From Lagopus muta (taxonomy: Eukaryota; Chordata; Aves; Galliformes; Phasianidae), in assembly GCF_023343835.1 (NCBI RefSeq), contig NC_064439.1:24244933-24308932 (forward strand): 64,000 bases of DNA, written 5' to 3'. Shown here one piece after another: positions 53,601 through 64,000 of the stretch; the stretch's first letter is position 1; each line of letters opens with the position of its first letter. The notes below the pieces were generated by a model. It did no database searches. It was not told the origin of the DNA and saw only the letters and a list, made by a program, of their open reading frames with translations. The position numbers were made by a program, and so were the translations under genes.

Positions 53601-54509
53601 CTTGTGGAAGCTAATTTCCCTGTCATTGCATTATAGTTAAATTGGTTATGCACGTCTCATTCAATTATGTAACTTGAAGAATACCAACAACATAGGTTCC
53701 TGATTTCAATAGTAGTTATGCTGGCTTTAGCACTTAGAGTGGATCAGCTTTTTGCATGAGACACTGTACTCATCATACTACGAAATCTGGAGCCACAATT
53801 TAAAATGTAGACATGCTTTTTGTGCCTGCTGTTAATGGCTTTTCTTTTTATACTTTCTGAATGTACGGTGTAAGATTTTGTTCAGATCAAGATGAAGACT
53901 GGAAGGTAATTTAGCAGGCTGCCCCTGAGGGATGGGTCCCATGGTACAGAACCATGTTGGAACAGTGCTTGAAGCGCTGCAGTCTGTGGGAAGCACACGC
54001 AGGATCGGTTTGGTGTCCCATGGGAGAGCCCACCCTGCAGCAAGGACAGGGAGCAAGTAGTGGATAGGCAGAGATGAAGAGTTACGGACTGACCACAGCC
54101 CCATTGCCTGAATCCCTGCACCGCTCGGGGGAGGAGTTAGAAGGGGGTGGACGGGGAAAAGGTGCTTGCAGTTTGCATTTAGTTCTCACTGCTCTAGTCT
54201 GTTATTAGTGGGCAATAAATCACCTTGATCTCCCTTAAGCTGAGTGATGGTAAATGGTGAGTGATCTGCCTGTTCTTATCTCAACCTATGAGGCTTTTTT
54301 CATCTTATTTTTTGCCCTGCTCTGTTGAGGAGAAAGAGAAAGCGACATGGTGGAGCTGAGCTGCCTGTCACAGCAGAACCACCACAATTCTACATGAAAA
54401 GAACTGATACTGCAGTAGTGCAGAAGGAACAAGGAGAAAGGAAGGGTTAAATTAATATCCACAGAAACTGACATAGTATTATGATATTAGCATTGTGCAA
54501 TACCAATAA
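50673..54509. other. unique non-coding DNA
   Basis: No gene or recognisable mobile element is seen. A 153-codon minus-strand frame (51615-52076) shows no known domain. Confidence 0.5.
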
Positions 54510-54790
54510 AGCACATATCAAATGGATTAAAAATGGGCTGACAGATCTAAAAAAACAAGCATCAGCAGGGAATTGAGATTGAATGAATGTTCCCAATGTT
54601 CCTTCGGGGTCTGTACAAGGCCTAATATTCTTTAGCAATTTCACCAATAATCGTATAAACATATCCTTAAATACAGTTTGTGAATGACATGAGTTTGGCA
54701 GGATGGTATACAGTGATGAAGACTGGGCAGTCGAACAGAAATTGAGAATTAATCAAAGGATAGTTCCCTGCAGTAACTATGAGAAAAAGT
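54510..54790 (+). mobile_element. ancient CR1-type LINE, reverse-transcriptase region
   Basis: 'ggggtctgtacaaggcctaatattctttagcaatttcaccaataa' is collinear with the CR1 RT segment before the FADD box (ggtactgtttaatatcttcatcaatgat). 'ttaaatacagtttgtgaatgac' then stands where 'agtttgcagatgacac' is expected, followed by 'gagtttggcagga' for 'aagttgggtggga'. The catalytic region is shifted and interrupted, so the copy is long dead. Further CR1 may extend to about 54960. Confidence 0.55.
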
Positions 54791-57700
54791 AAAAAGTTCC
54801 ATATGTTGATTTTATCAGGGAGAAGATGGGAAGAGGCGAGTTTCATTCACAAGAGACTGACAGCGGAAAATTGCAAGTAAGGAAGAACTCTTCCATCTAG
54901 CAGGAGAATCACAGTCTGGAAACTTAAGACAGATAAGCTAGAACTGAACTTAAGGTGCCTTTTTAACTATAAAAGTTAAAACCAGAGATATACTGACTAC
55001 ATTTTATGATCTCTTAAAAACCAAGAGGAAGAGATACTTGAGCCAAAATAGCAGAGGGTCTTTTCTGTTTAGTATAACTGTGAAGGCATGTAAGCAGACA
55101 TGTAAGCAGGCAAATCATATTCTATGGTCTACACACATGAGTACAGATCTACACAAATTTACCAGAGCCAGCATTTTCTCCTCTGCCTCTGGTATGAGGA
55201 ATGAAAAATAATCACTGACTCTTGCATCTGTCTATATAAGTGTTCAAGCAAAACCCTGCAAGCTTATTTTACATTGGGAACCCAGACTTTATTTGTTTCT
55301 TAACACATCCTCTGTCTCTTATCAAGACAATTGCTTATCAACCATTGTCTTCTAAGGAGACGGATTATCACTGTTTAATCTTACCTCAAGGGATGTTATG
55401 AAAGAAAAAGTTAATCAGATATTTAGGATGTGTAACTAAGTCTGCAATAGAGCCTGACTTGCAGCACTACAAGCTGTTAGAGAGTCCTTATTTGTTAGCT
55501 ACAAACCTGCAGTCAAACACAGGGAAGACATGCAACTAATTTTAGCTTCGGAAATACTATCAGACTGAACTGAAATACTACCATCACATATGCTTTGAGC
55601 ATGATGGCATTACAGCATGCCTCAATGCTGATTTTAGAATAATTAGAATCACACTAGAACTCTGGCTATTTTCTACTCTATCTATAACAGTAATTAATAA
55701 CTGCTAGGATCCCCCTCCTCTTCCATTTTGTAGTATATTTTTATCTCCTAGAAACTTGCTGAGCCAGTTACATTAGCAGAAGCAGAGGGTAAATCTATTC
55801 AAAACAGCGTGACTAAGAGCAGAATCTGTCTGTGTGTTTTTGCGTGATTTTAACAAAAGGTTTCATTGCTGCTATTACAGCTTGATAGCATTTCATAATG
55901 AATTCTGAAATTTTGGGGAAGTCAGATTGCAGTATTGGTTTGACATCAGACATTTTATTGTTCGGATGTAGGATCATGCCTATGTCCAGTCTGTGAAAAC
56001 TGTAGTTTTTCTTTAGATATTCAAAAGACTGCTGAAATAATCCATAAAAAGCTTGGACCTCGGGAAAGAAGTCTAGAAGACAAACACTGTTAAAGCTTGG
56101 TCAGACACGATTATGTGGCTGACAATTACATATGATAACAATTAAAATTATCTGATTCCAGCCACATGGCATCTTAATACAGCAGATCTCCAAGCAAATA
56201 ATGTGTCACATAATAGGTTTTGATTGATGTCGTCAGCAGCCTTTTGAACATTACAAATACCTTAGCTTCAGTGTCCCAGAAACTAGTGGAGACTACTGAC
56301 CTCATCCAAACTGGAAGTATTTGCATGTACCTCCCTGGTTTAAAACGTTCTCTAACCTAAAGTTCTTGGTTTACTAGATGATTCGATACATGCATACATG
56401 GCACGCAGCTACTTACTTCCAGTTACAAATAGCTCAGCTAATGCATGCATTAGTGGTTTTAGCAAAAGCCCTGGATGTTTTCTGAGAGGCCTTTCAGTTA
56501 CCTGCCAGGACAGCTCGGAGAAGATAAGTCTGATTACAAGCCAGCTGAAGCACTCCAAACAATTGCTGAAGTCCATGTATTGGTTGGCAAAGAGAACCTA
56601 ACCAGAGTATGAGGAGCTGCCAAGGAGCTGCCACTGAGCAGCATGAGCCTACTCTACTGCCAACTTTAATTTGTGTTAAAAAAATAGGGATGAGTTAATG
56701 ATTGCTAAACCAACAAATCATCCTCCCATTGGAGGAGCCCCAGAGGACATTCTGTCTCCAGTGGTGATATAACCAGTAAGCAAACACATTGTCACATTGC
56801 TTAGAATGGGCATACAAAAAGCAGAGGGGATCTGACCAGGAATTTGGAGCATTTTCGTGGTGCCAGTCCCCACACATGTTCTTGGCTTAGCCTTCTCCTT
56901 ATTTTCCTCTAGACCAACATGAGGGCACAGCCCAAAAACTACTCTTCAGATCTGTGATGCAAGTTTTATTGTTTCCTTCTGTATACTGTTAAATAGGAAG
57001 AGAAACATAATGTCTTAAAAACGAATTGAGGAATAATACCATACATTTGTTAGAAGGGTAGTTTTGCTACCATTGTTGTTTTAAAAAACATCTTTTTCTG
57101 TTTTGGCAACTAAGTTACGATTGCAACATCTTAGCTGGAAGAACAGCTGTCTTCTAATCATGGCTGCAATGCACACAGTTGTCCCACTGTAGCCTGTAGA
57201 GACCTAGAGTGCATAAGAGCATGTTGAGAATGAAGGTTTAGTTAAGATATTGCAATAGCTTTTCAGTGCTGTTGATGGACAGCAAAAATCTTGTGTTGTT
57301 CACAGCAGTTTTATTGTTCTTTGTATCTGTTTTCCAGACACAAAGCAAGATCTTGACTATGTTTTAAATGTATGGCAGTTTATATCAAATGCATTGTAAT
57401 TTGTTTCCATTCTTTATTGCAGAACAACTGAAGATGAAGAATTGTAACAGATCACACTAAAATTCAAGAGGTAACTGAAGCAATAATCCTCAGAGCCTGA
57501 CACAGCAGATACCCACGGCACCTCAGTCATACATATGTTTCTGCTCTGAGTTCACAGTTCTGCAGTGCATGGCCCAGTCATATCAGAATGGCCTTTCCAG
57601 TAAAAAGTAGCAATTTGATGGCATGATGGATCATCTGAAGAAAATGTATTGGTTTTGTAACAGTAATGAGAGGAAATATCTAGTGTGTCCATATTTAATT

Positions 57701-60339
57701 GAAATCACATATTACTCCTCTGCAAGAAAAACTATGTTCATTGTATTTATGCATGAAAACTGGCTAGCATCACGGAAGAACAGATTTTCCAGAAGAGCAG
57801 TGAAGCATCAGCTCATTGCAACATACCACATGGGACAGAAACTCAGTATCAGTTTAGATCTAAACTTTCAGCACCAGTAAGACAACAACATCCCTTCTCC
57901 TGAATCGTGGATAATTCTGTCCAAAAATCAATGATTTTGATCAAGTCATCTGAGACTTTACAGAGATAAAATCTCAACTTTGTGCAATACATTAGACAGT
58001 GTTCAAGTCATCCATGGGTCATCAGTAGAGTGATCAATACAGCATGTAATCAAGTCAAATCTATATAAACAGAGATGTAGCCAGACATCTGCGGAGGTGT
58101 AACCATCACCATACTCTCCAAATAACTGAGTAAACAGTATGACAGAGCTAGTTCAGTTGATGTACAGCTTCCATCTCCGAAGTCCAACACTGTCAATTCA
58201 GAGGCTACTTTACAAGTAAAATGCACCTTTTCAATAGAAATTGTTTGTATTGCTGACCTCTTTGAGACAAGAAATGAAATTTCGCCAGTCATAAAAGAGT
58301 GGGCCTCAAGGAGAACATTGTGCCAGCACAGCCTGGATCTGCAGGCTGCCTGCTGCCTAGCAGTTCATGGCCCTTGGCTTGCTGCTGTGCAAGTTCTCCA
58401 CAGCTATGTGAAGGTTTTTTTAGAGAGCATGGGAAAGAAGGAGAATAGTATAGGTTTCACACACTGGTCCTAATCAGATGGATGCAAATGGAATACTTCT
58501 GTTCCACATAGCACAGCAGAGACCTATCTTTCCTTGTGCTGTTGAAGATTAACAGAGGTGATTAGGGTGGGAGCAGGGCTTCTCACTTTCTTATTTAGAT
58601 TCTAATACAGAGGGATTTTAATCTTTAGGGGGTGAAATAATGAAGATGATAACAACAGCAATAATGGGTACATACAGCAATGCTGAACCATGAACATCTC
58701 CACGAACATCTCCATTATAACACATAAATATTCAGTTGGCTATCAGAGAAGAAGAGCACGGGACCCTTTGGCTTCATCCTCCTCCTCCACAGCCAAAAGA
58801 ACACACAAGAAATATATTTATTAACTGATAAATACTGTCTTTTCAAATTGACGTCATAAGAATTTGGAGTGTCAGGCTGCTCATTTATATCTGAGAATTT
58901 ATATAATATTAGAAACAAAGAGAATATTTGAACTATGAAAGAATCTACAAAACCAGCCAGAACAGCAAAGACTGTATTTTAAAACAGGACAATAGAGATT
59001 GTGACACATCTCAGTACCCTGCAATGCTTTAAAAAGTGTAGCTTGTACCTACAAAACAATTTATGGCTGATTTGATCCTATGTATGACTTTTTTAGAATA
59101 AAAGAGAAATACCCAACCACTAAAGGATGAGTGGCCTCTTGGCCAACCCCCAAAAGCCAGATCAACTAATCCAGTCAATAGCCACACTTTGCTGCCAAGT
59201 CCTTCACTGATGTCCTCAGTCACAGGAAGGTGATGAATTTCAAACTGTTGAACTGGTGAAAGGTGGGCAGAATCTTGGTCTTAGTATTGTTTTTGCTCAG
59301 AGTTCTATGGCCTCTATGCCATCGCTAGATAGGAATTGCATCCATGCTAATTCAGACTTGCCTCTTCACATGTGATAAAAGTATGAGTGAACCTCAGGCT
59401 TGAGACAGGCACTGCTCAAGGAACTGCTTCACCTTCTCAACTATTCCCCAGATGAGCATTTTGAGAAGGAAGCACTTGCATTTTGCATTTCTAATGGATC
59501 ATGTCAGAGGTGATAGCATATGAATTCCTCCGTAAAAGAAGACATCATCCCAACAAAAAGTCAACAAGCGACAGAAGGTATTTGGAGTAGATATTTATGG
59601 AGTAAACACAGTTATTATTTGTTGACAAATCCAATGCACCAGAACTTGGCTTTAGAGATATGAAATGAGACTGGTATTTTCTCGAGTATGAGGAGTGTCG
59701 TTCATGATTCATTCATGATAGTGAAAACATATCTGTGTTTCAGACGTATGCAGGAAAGGGGCAGCCTCGCTTGGGAAAGTCAAAAACATGTCCAGGGGAT
59801 TTAAAACATTAAAAGGTCATCTGCAGTGAAATTTTCTGTACACACTCTAAGGGAAAGTAGAGCATGTTCAGGGAAATAATTCGGGGAAGCCAAAAAGTAC
59901 CACTGGGGCTGCACGGAAGAAGCCAAATGTCTCTGTTATTTTCTGATCACAATGAATCAGTTGAATGCCAAACTCACTGAAAGTGAGGAGCCAGTTCTTC
60001 CAAGAGAGGTTGAAAGCAGGGAGGTGGGGCTGCTTGCATAGTCTTGCTTGGTATAGTTTTATTTTTCACAAAAATGTGGGGAAGTAACAATATCCCCAAA
60101 CTCTTCCAAGCAGTTATTCTTTTTCTCACTTGGATTACAACACACACAAACAAGACTTTTGGTTCTGCAGGTCTAACAGTTCCACCGCCTAGTCTACCCA
60201 TTTGGAGCTGGGATGGAGCTGTCCCACTCCGCATGTTGAAAAACTCTCCCCTTGAAAACACACTTGGGTTGATGCCTTGAAGCGACATTTGAAACCTGCC
60301 TGCGCTGTTTTGCTTTTTTTCTCCTCATTCTTGTTGTCA
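54791..60339. other. unique non-coding DNA
   Basis: I see no gene. Small curiosities are a direct repeat of catgtaagcag near 55086, a 16-bp palindrome at 56438-56453, and a tandem gaacatctcca pair at 58692-58714. A segment 57423-57470 has splice-like edges but stops in all three frames. Confidence 0.5.
56438..56453. other. 16-bp perfect palindrome
   Basis: CTAATGCATGCATTAG is its own reverse complement and is built from overlapping TAATGCAT words reminiscent of POU-factor dimer sites. Function is inference. Confidence 0.35.
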
Positions 60340-60574
60340 GACTCATCATGCTGAGTCATATCTGCAGCTAGATCATAATGATTATCCTGAAATGTCAGCA
60401 GCTGCTCCTTTCACCCCCATATGGTGCCAGACTTAGGATGAGGTTTCCCTAATGCATAAACAATGACAATAATTGCAGTTTTCGACAATCAAGGTATCAC
60501 AGAGTTGTTATTCTATTGTAAAAAAAAAATGCATTTCCACAGCTGTAAAGAAGGGATGGGTCACGCTGACCCAT
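60340..60574. promoter_or_regulatory. candidate enhancer: NF-E2/AP-1, GATA, E-box, SOX and ERE motifs
   Basis: Seen directly in order: GACTCA (60340-60345) facing TGCTGAGTCAT (60349-60359), the latter a full match to the NF-E2/MAF consensus YGCTGAGTCAY and containing an AP-1 core; TTATC (60382-60386), a GATA site on the minus strand; CAGCTG E-box (60399-60404); AACAATG (60459-60465), a SOX core; and the palindrome at 60556-60574. The block is repeat-free apart from an A10 run near 60520. NF-E2, GATA and E-box sites together are a known arrangement in erythroid enhancers, but applying that here is inference. Confidence 0.35.
60556..60574. promoter_or_regulatory. perfect palindrome with consensus oestrogen response element core
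   Basis: ATGGGTCACGCTGACCCAT has two exact 8-base arms around CGC. The inner 13 bases (60559-60571) are GGTCAnnnTGACC, the established core of the oestrogen response element (two steroid-receptor half sites inverted with a 3-base spacer). The flanking bases are G and C rather than the optimal A and T. Whether a receptor binds is unknown. Confidence 0.55.
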
Positions 60575-62627
60575 ATGCTTCTTTGTAGTTCACCCTGAAG
60601 AAAGCCTGTGACATAAGTGAATCCCCGTCAGCATCGTTGTTGGCCATAAGGTGTTGTCTGACAGGAGAAACAGCTAAAAGATTTGTCATTTAATATCTTC
60701 CTAAGTGTGTGAGAATCATCTGCCTAATTCCAGAGATGACTGATAGGCAGAAACCTGGCTTTAACTCCTATATTCTTAACTTCAGTGTAACTTCTTCGCA
60801 GCCCTCAGACAGTTCTGTCTTCTCACATAGCTCTCCTTCAAATTACCTGCTCTCTTTCAAGTCAACTAAAGATAGCTGAGGTATAAGAGAAATAGTAAAT
60901 AAATAAGAAAACAAACAAACTAGCAGAAGCTGGCAAAAGTGATGAAAATAGAAGGCTCCATCTCCTCTTTCATTAAAAGATATGCACTGAGTGCATCTTC
61001 ACTATCTAGCAACAGTGGAGAGAGATGATTGTGGAACTGTTGTCTTTGAGAGAGAAATCCAGTTCTAGAACCTCCATTCTGTATTTTAGTGCTGCGTAAA
61101 GCAATAGAGAAATAAATGGAAGATACACAAGTAGAAAAGCCTGTAAGGATAAAACCAGGGTGAATGTGTTGTATTATTGCTGGGGATTAGAGAAGAATCA
61201 TTGAAGCTAAGGGAAGTAACAACCACACTTCATTTGAGATAACAGTCAGGGGAGATCTTTGATGAGGTACTATGGGTTTCCAAGATGAGACAAAAATGCA
61301 CCCTAAATCTTGAATAATTGAGTTGAGATGGTACTGCTGGTTATCATGTTCTGTAAGGAAGTATTTGTGTGTATGCATGTACAAGAGAACAAGCCAGCTG
61401 AAACATTAAACACAGCAGCTAAAAGGAAGGTAGCTAGACATAAACGCTTAAAGGCAGAGATTATTAGAGATACTGGATGAAAAAGATGTGGTGCTATAAG
61501 CAAAGATACCATCTTTGGTGGTTTGATTACATCTGCAGTCAGAAAAACAGGACTTCTCATGTTCTTTGTAGATAGGTAGAGCTGCATGCAGGAAAGGCCT
61601 GATTCCATTGATGGCTTCAGCTTCCTAACCAGTACAAGATCTGTGGTCATTTGTGTCAAAGGAAGGAGCATTACAGGTAGTGAAACAGGCTAAAAGGACG
61701 ACTGCAGGCAAACCTATGCTGTCCAGAGAAAGCTAAGGATGTTGCAGTGAGTTAAAATTCACTGTTATTAATTAAATTCACTATGTTGTAATGAATCAAA
61801 AGTGACATGTTCAGAAATTATTGCAGATGCAAAATGCTTTCAGATAGCAACACAACACTAGAGGAAACTCTTCTGAAGCTTAAGCCAGCCCTCCAAAATG
61901 AGCCTGAGAAGATGCCAGCGCTTTGTAGGACAAGAGGGGTTCAGGTCTGGTGAGCTCAAACAGAGATGTGAGCTCTAGAGCAGTGTCCTGTGAATACTGC
62001 CTCTGGACTCACAATGTAGATACCTAGGCCTTGTCCTTACCTGAGCTCTAATTAGGTCCCAAAGGTCCTATCCTCTCCCTCTCTGAAACAATCGATTAAA
62101 CTGGATTTTACATACCTAGTGGTACACAAAATAGCGATGGGCCTATTTTGCTGCTTTCAACTCTTCCTGGACAAGCTCTATGTTGAAGCCCTCGGATGAG
62201 GTGAAAATTGTCTGGACACATGATGGCTGGCATGACCTCTGCCTGTAACTTGAGGTGAACACATTATTCTGCCATTGTAGCACCATGCAGCACACACTGC
62301 CTTCCTGGGTAGGCCTTCATTTGGATCTGTAGTGATAAAACCAAAGAGCCTTTCCATAGCTGAAACTGAACTCCAAGACTGTTCTGATTGGAAGATATCC
62401 TGATCCTTCAAAACCTAGGCACAGAAGAAAATCTGTAGGATGCCAAACACAGTCACAATTGGATTTTTTTCATATCTTTACCTTCATAGCTGTTCTGTAG
62501 ATATTTGGTTTCATTCACTTGGATAAGAGTCATCTGCTTAGACCTAGCTGTCGAAGTGTCAGGCATCTAGGATAACTCAGTTTCCCAAGCTTCCTTTACA
62601 GTTATGGAGGTAGACATTGGCTTATTA
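60575..62627. other. unique non-coding DNA
   Basis: No gene, RNA or recognisable element is seen. A 122-codon minus-strand frame at 61303-61671 has no known domain. Confidence 0.5.
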
Positions 62628-63261
62628 CATGAGCCAGCAGTGTGCTCTTGCAGTCTGAAAGGCCAACTGCATCCTGAGTGACATCAGAAGAGTCAGCAGG
62701 GTGAGGAAGGTGATTTTCCCCCTCTACTCTACCCTTGTAAGGCCCATGTGGACTAACTCCTTCAGCACAAGAAAGATGTGGAGCTGTTGGAGTGGGTCCA
62801 GGGGAAGGCCATGAAGATTATCAGAGGGCTGGAGTGCCTCTTTTATGAAGAAAGGCTGAGAGGGCTGGGCTTGCACAGCCCCCTTTGGGGAGATCTCATT
62901 GCAGAGTTCCATTATGTGAGGGGAACTTATAAACATGAGGGAGACCCAGCTTTTACATGGGCAGATAGCGATAGAACAAAGGTGAATGACTTTCAACTAG
63001 AACAGGAGATTTCATTTAATATTAGGAGGAAATTTTTTACTCAGAGGGTGTTGAGGCACTGGCACGGGCTGCCCAGAGAAGCTGTAGATGTTCCATCTCT
63101 GGAGGCATTCAAAGCCAAATTGGATGGGGCTCTGGGCAGCCTGATCTTGTTGGGGGCAGCCCTGCCCATGGCAAGGGGGTTGGAGGTATATGCTCTTTAA
63201 GGTCCCTTCCAACTCAAGCCATTCTGTGGTTCTATGAGTCTATGATTCTATGATTCTGTGT
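62628..63261 (+). mobile_element. CR1 LINE, longest copy in the window, with intact 3' end
   Basis: It begins in 'acatgagccagcagtgtgc', passes 'aaggccaactgcatcctg', 'gagctgttggagtgggtccagg', 'atcagagggctggag', 'ggctgcccagagaagc', 'gatggggctctgggcagcctg' and 'aaggtcccttccaactc', and ends in several octamers (attctgtg..ttctatg..tctatgattctatgattctgtg). It is 5'-truncated within ORF2, as most avian CR1 copies are, and lacks about 25 bases after 'aggcccatgtgga'. There is no obvious target duplication. Confidence 0.96.
62778..63200 (+). pseudogene. open 140-codon remnant of CR1 ORF2 C-terminus
   Basis: The frame reads [19 protein letters not shown], then EERLRGLGLHS, then FFTQRVLRHWHGLPREAVDV and PSLEAFKAKLDGALGS, the standard order of CR1 ORF2 downstream of the reverse-transcriptase catalytic core. 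The first Met is only an internal Met of the old ORF2. The endonuclease and RT catalytic domains are absent, so the product could not retrotranspose. Survival of the frame most likely reflects moderate age rather than selection. Confidence 0.85.
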
Positions 63262-64000
63262 TCACTTCCAGAGAAAAAAAAAAAGGCCACTACATTCTCA
63301 TAAATAAATCCAAGTTTGGTATTTCTGAAAAATAGTACAGTCCATATTTCTTCTTCCATTGACTGCAATGGGAGCTTGGACAACCAGTCTGTCTGAACAC
63401 ACTCCTTTGGGACAGTAGAAATGAAATGACAAAAATTCTATTTCTTGTATATTGAGACTTGATGTATTGTCAATCCTGAAAAGCACTTGTGGTATCATAG
63501 ACATAACATTTCTTTGCCCTTCTGCCACCTTTTGCTTTTGCATTTGCATCTGTGTTATCACTGTCAGTGTGGAGTGTCATTGGTTTGGATGCTGTTTGTG
63601 TAACCTTCCTTGGGTGTGTCAGAAAAGATGTTGGCAAAGGGAGCAAGATTATGGCACCAAAACATCTTACTAAGAACTGTCTGAGGAAAGACACCCACTG
63701 GACAAGCCGCTGTGGTGTCTCATCTGGCAACCAAACCTTCTGTGGCTTCTTTCCATGAAGGAACACTACTTGCCATTCAGTAATCCTTCATCACAAAAAA
63801 TTCTGTCTGGTGGAAAAAAAATGAGAATTCATGTCAAAAAGGCGTGGCTTAATCGGGAAGTTAGAGGTGAGCAACGTGGTCTGGAGGAGGAGAAGTAGGA
63901 AACCAGAGCATTTTGATCTGCCTGCCAGTCTGTAAGGGGTAATGCAAGGTTGTTTTATTGTTCCTCCAGCATAATGTATAAGGATGATTTGTAACCAGGG
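63262..64000. other. unique non-coding DNA
   Basis: Starts with an A11 run just after the CR1 tail (about 63274-63284). No gene or further repeat is recognised up to the window end. Confidence 0.5.

Noticed and set aside
57423..57470. Segment flanked by TTTATTGCAG and GAG|GTAACT considered as a coding exon
   Set aside because: All three frames contain stops; at best it would be non-coding.

Overview
This window looks like euchromatic, non-coding DNA from a bird, most likely a galliform such as chicken, turkey or quail. The species call is an inference. The main evidence is CR1 LINE copies at 11583-12426, 21064-21150, 24124-24450, 25690-25751 and 62628-63261. Four of these keep a recognisable CR1 3' end, and two finish in the tandem ATTCTRTG octamers typical of avian CR1. 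There are no bacterial-type operons, tRNAs, rRNAs or CRISPR arrays, and almost every open frame is short and unrelated to any protein I recognise. I find no supported protein-coding gene and no CpG island, so the window is probably a gene desert or the inside of a very large intron.

Layout. 1-4221 is unique DNA. 4221-4404 holds a perfect (GAAA)42 array. 4405-9584 is unique, with a GC-richer stretch at about 7150-8350. 9585-9650 is A-rich and is followed by a motif-dense block (9690-9900) with a PBX-HOX site, a forkhead-type palindrome and paired E-boxes. 11583-12426 is a CR1 interrupted by a second, different CR1. 18562-18879 is a purine tract with a G-quadruplex head and a perfect (GAAAA)40 array. 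19200-19490 and 54510-54790 hold older, decayed CR1 pieces. 29893-29933 looks like the poly(A) end of a minus-strand retrocopy. 46006-46033 is a C-rich i-motif/G-quadruplex tract. 60340-60574 carries NF-E2/AP-1, GATA, E-box and SOX motifs and ends in a 19-bp palindrome with a perfect oestrogen-response-element core. 62628-63261 is the longest and best preserved CR1, with an open 140-codon remnant of the CR1 ORF2 C-terminus.

No genes here work together in a pathway. Apart from the transposon fossils, any biology in the window is likely to be regulatory (the motif clusters at 9.7-9.9 kb and 60.3-60.6 kb) or structural (the polypurine arrays). The regulatory calls rest on motif reading alone and need conservation and chromatin data.
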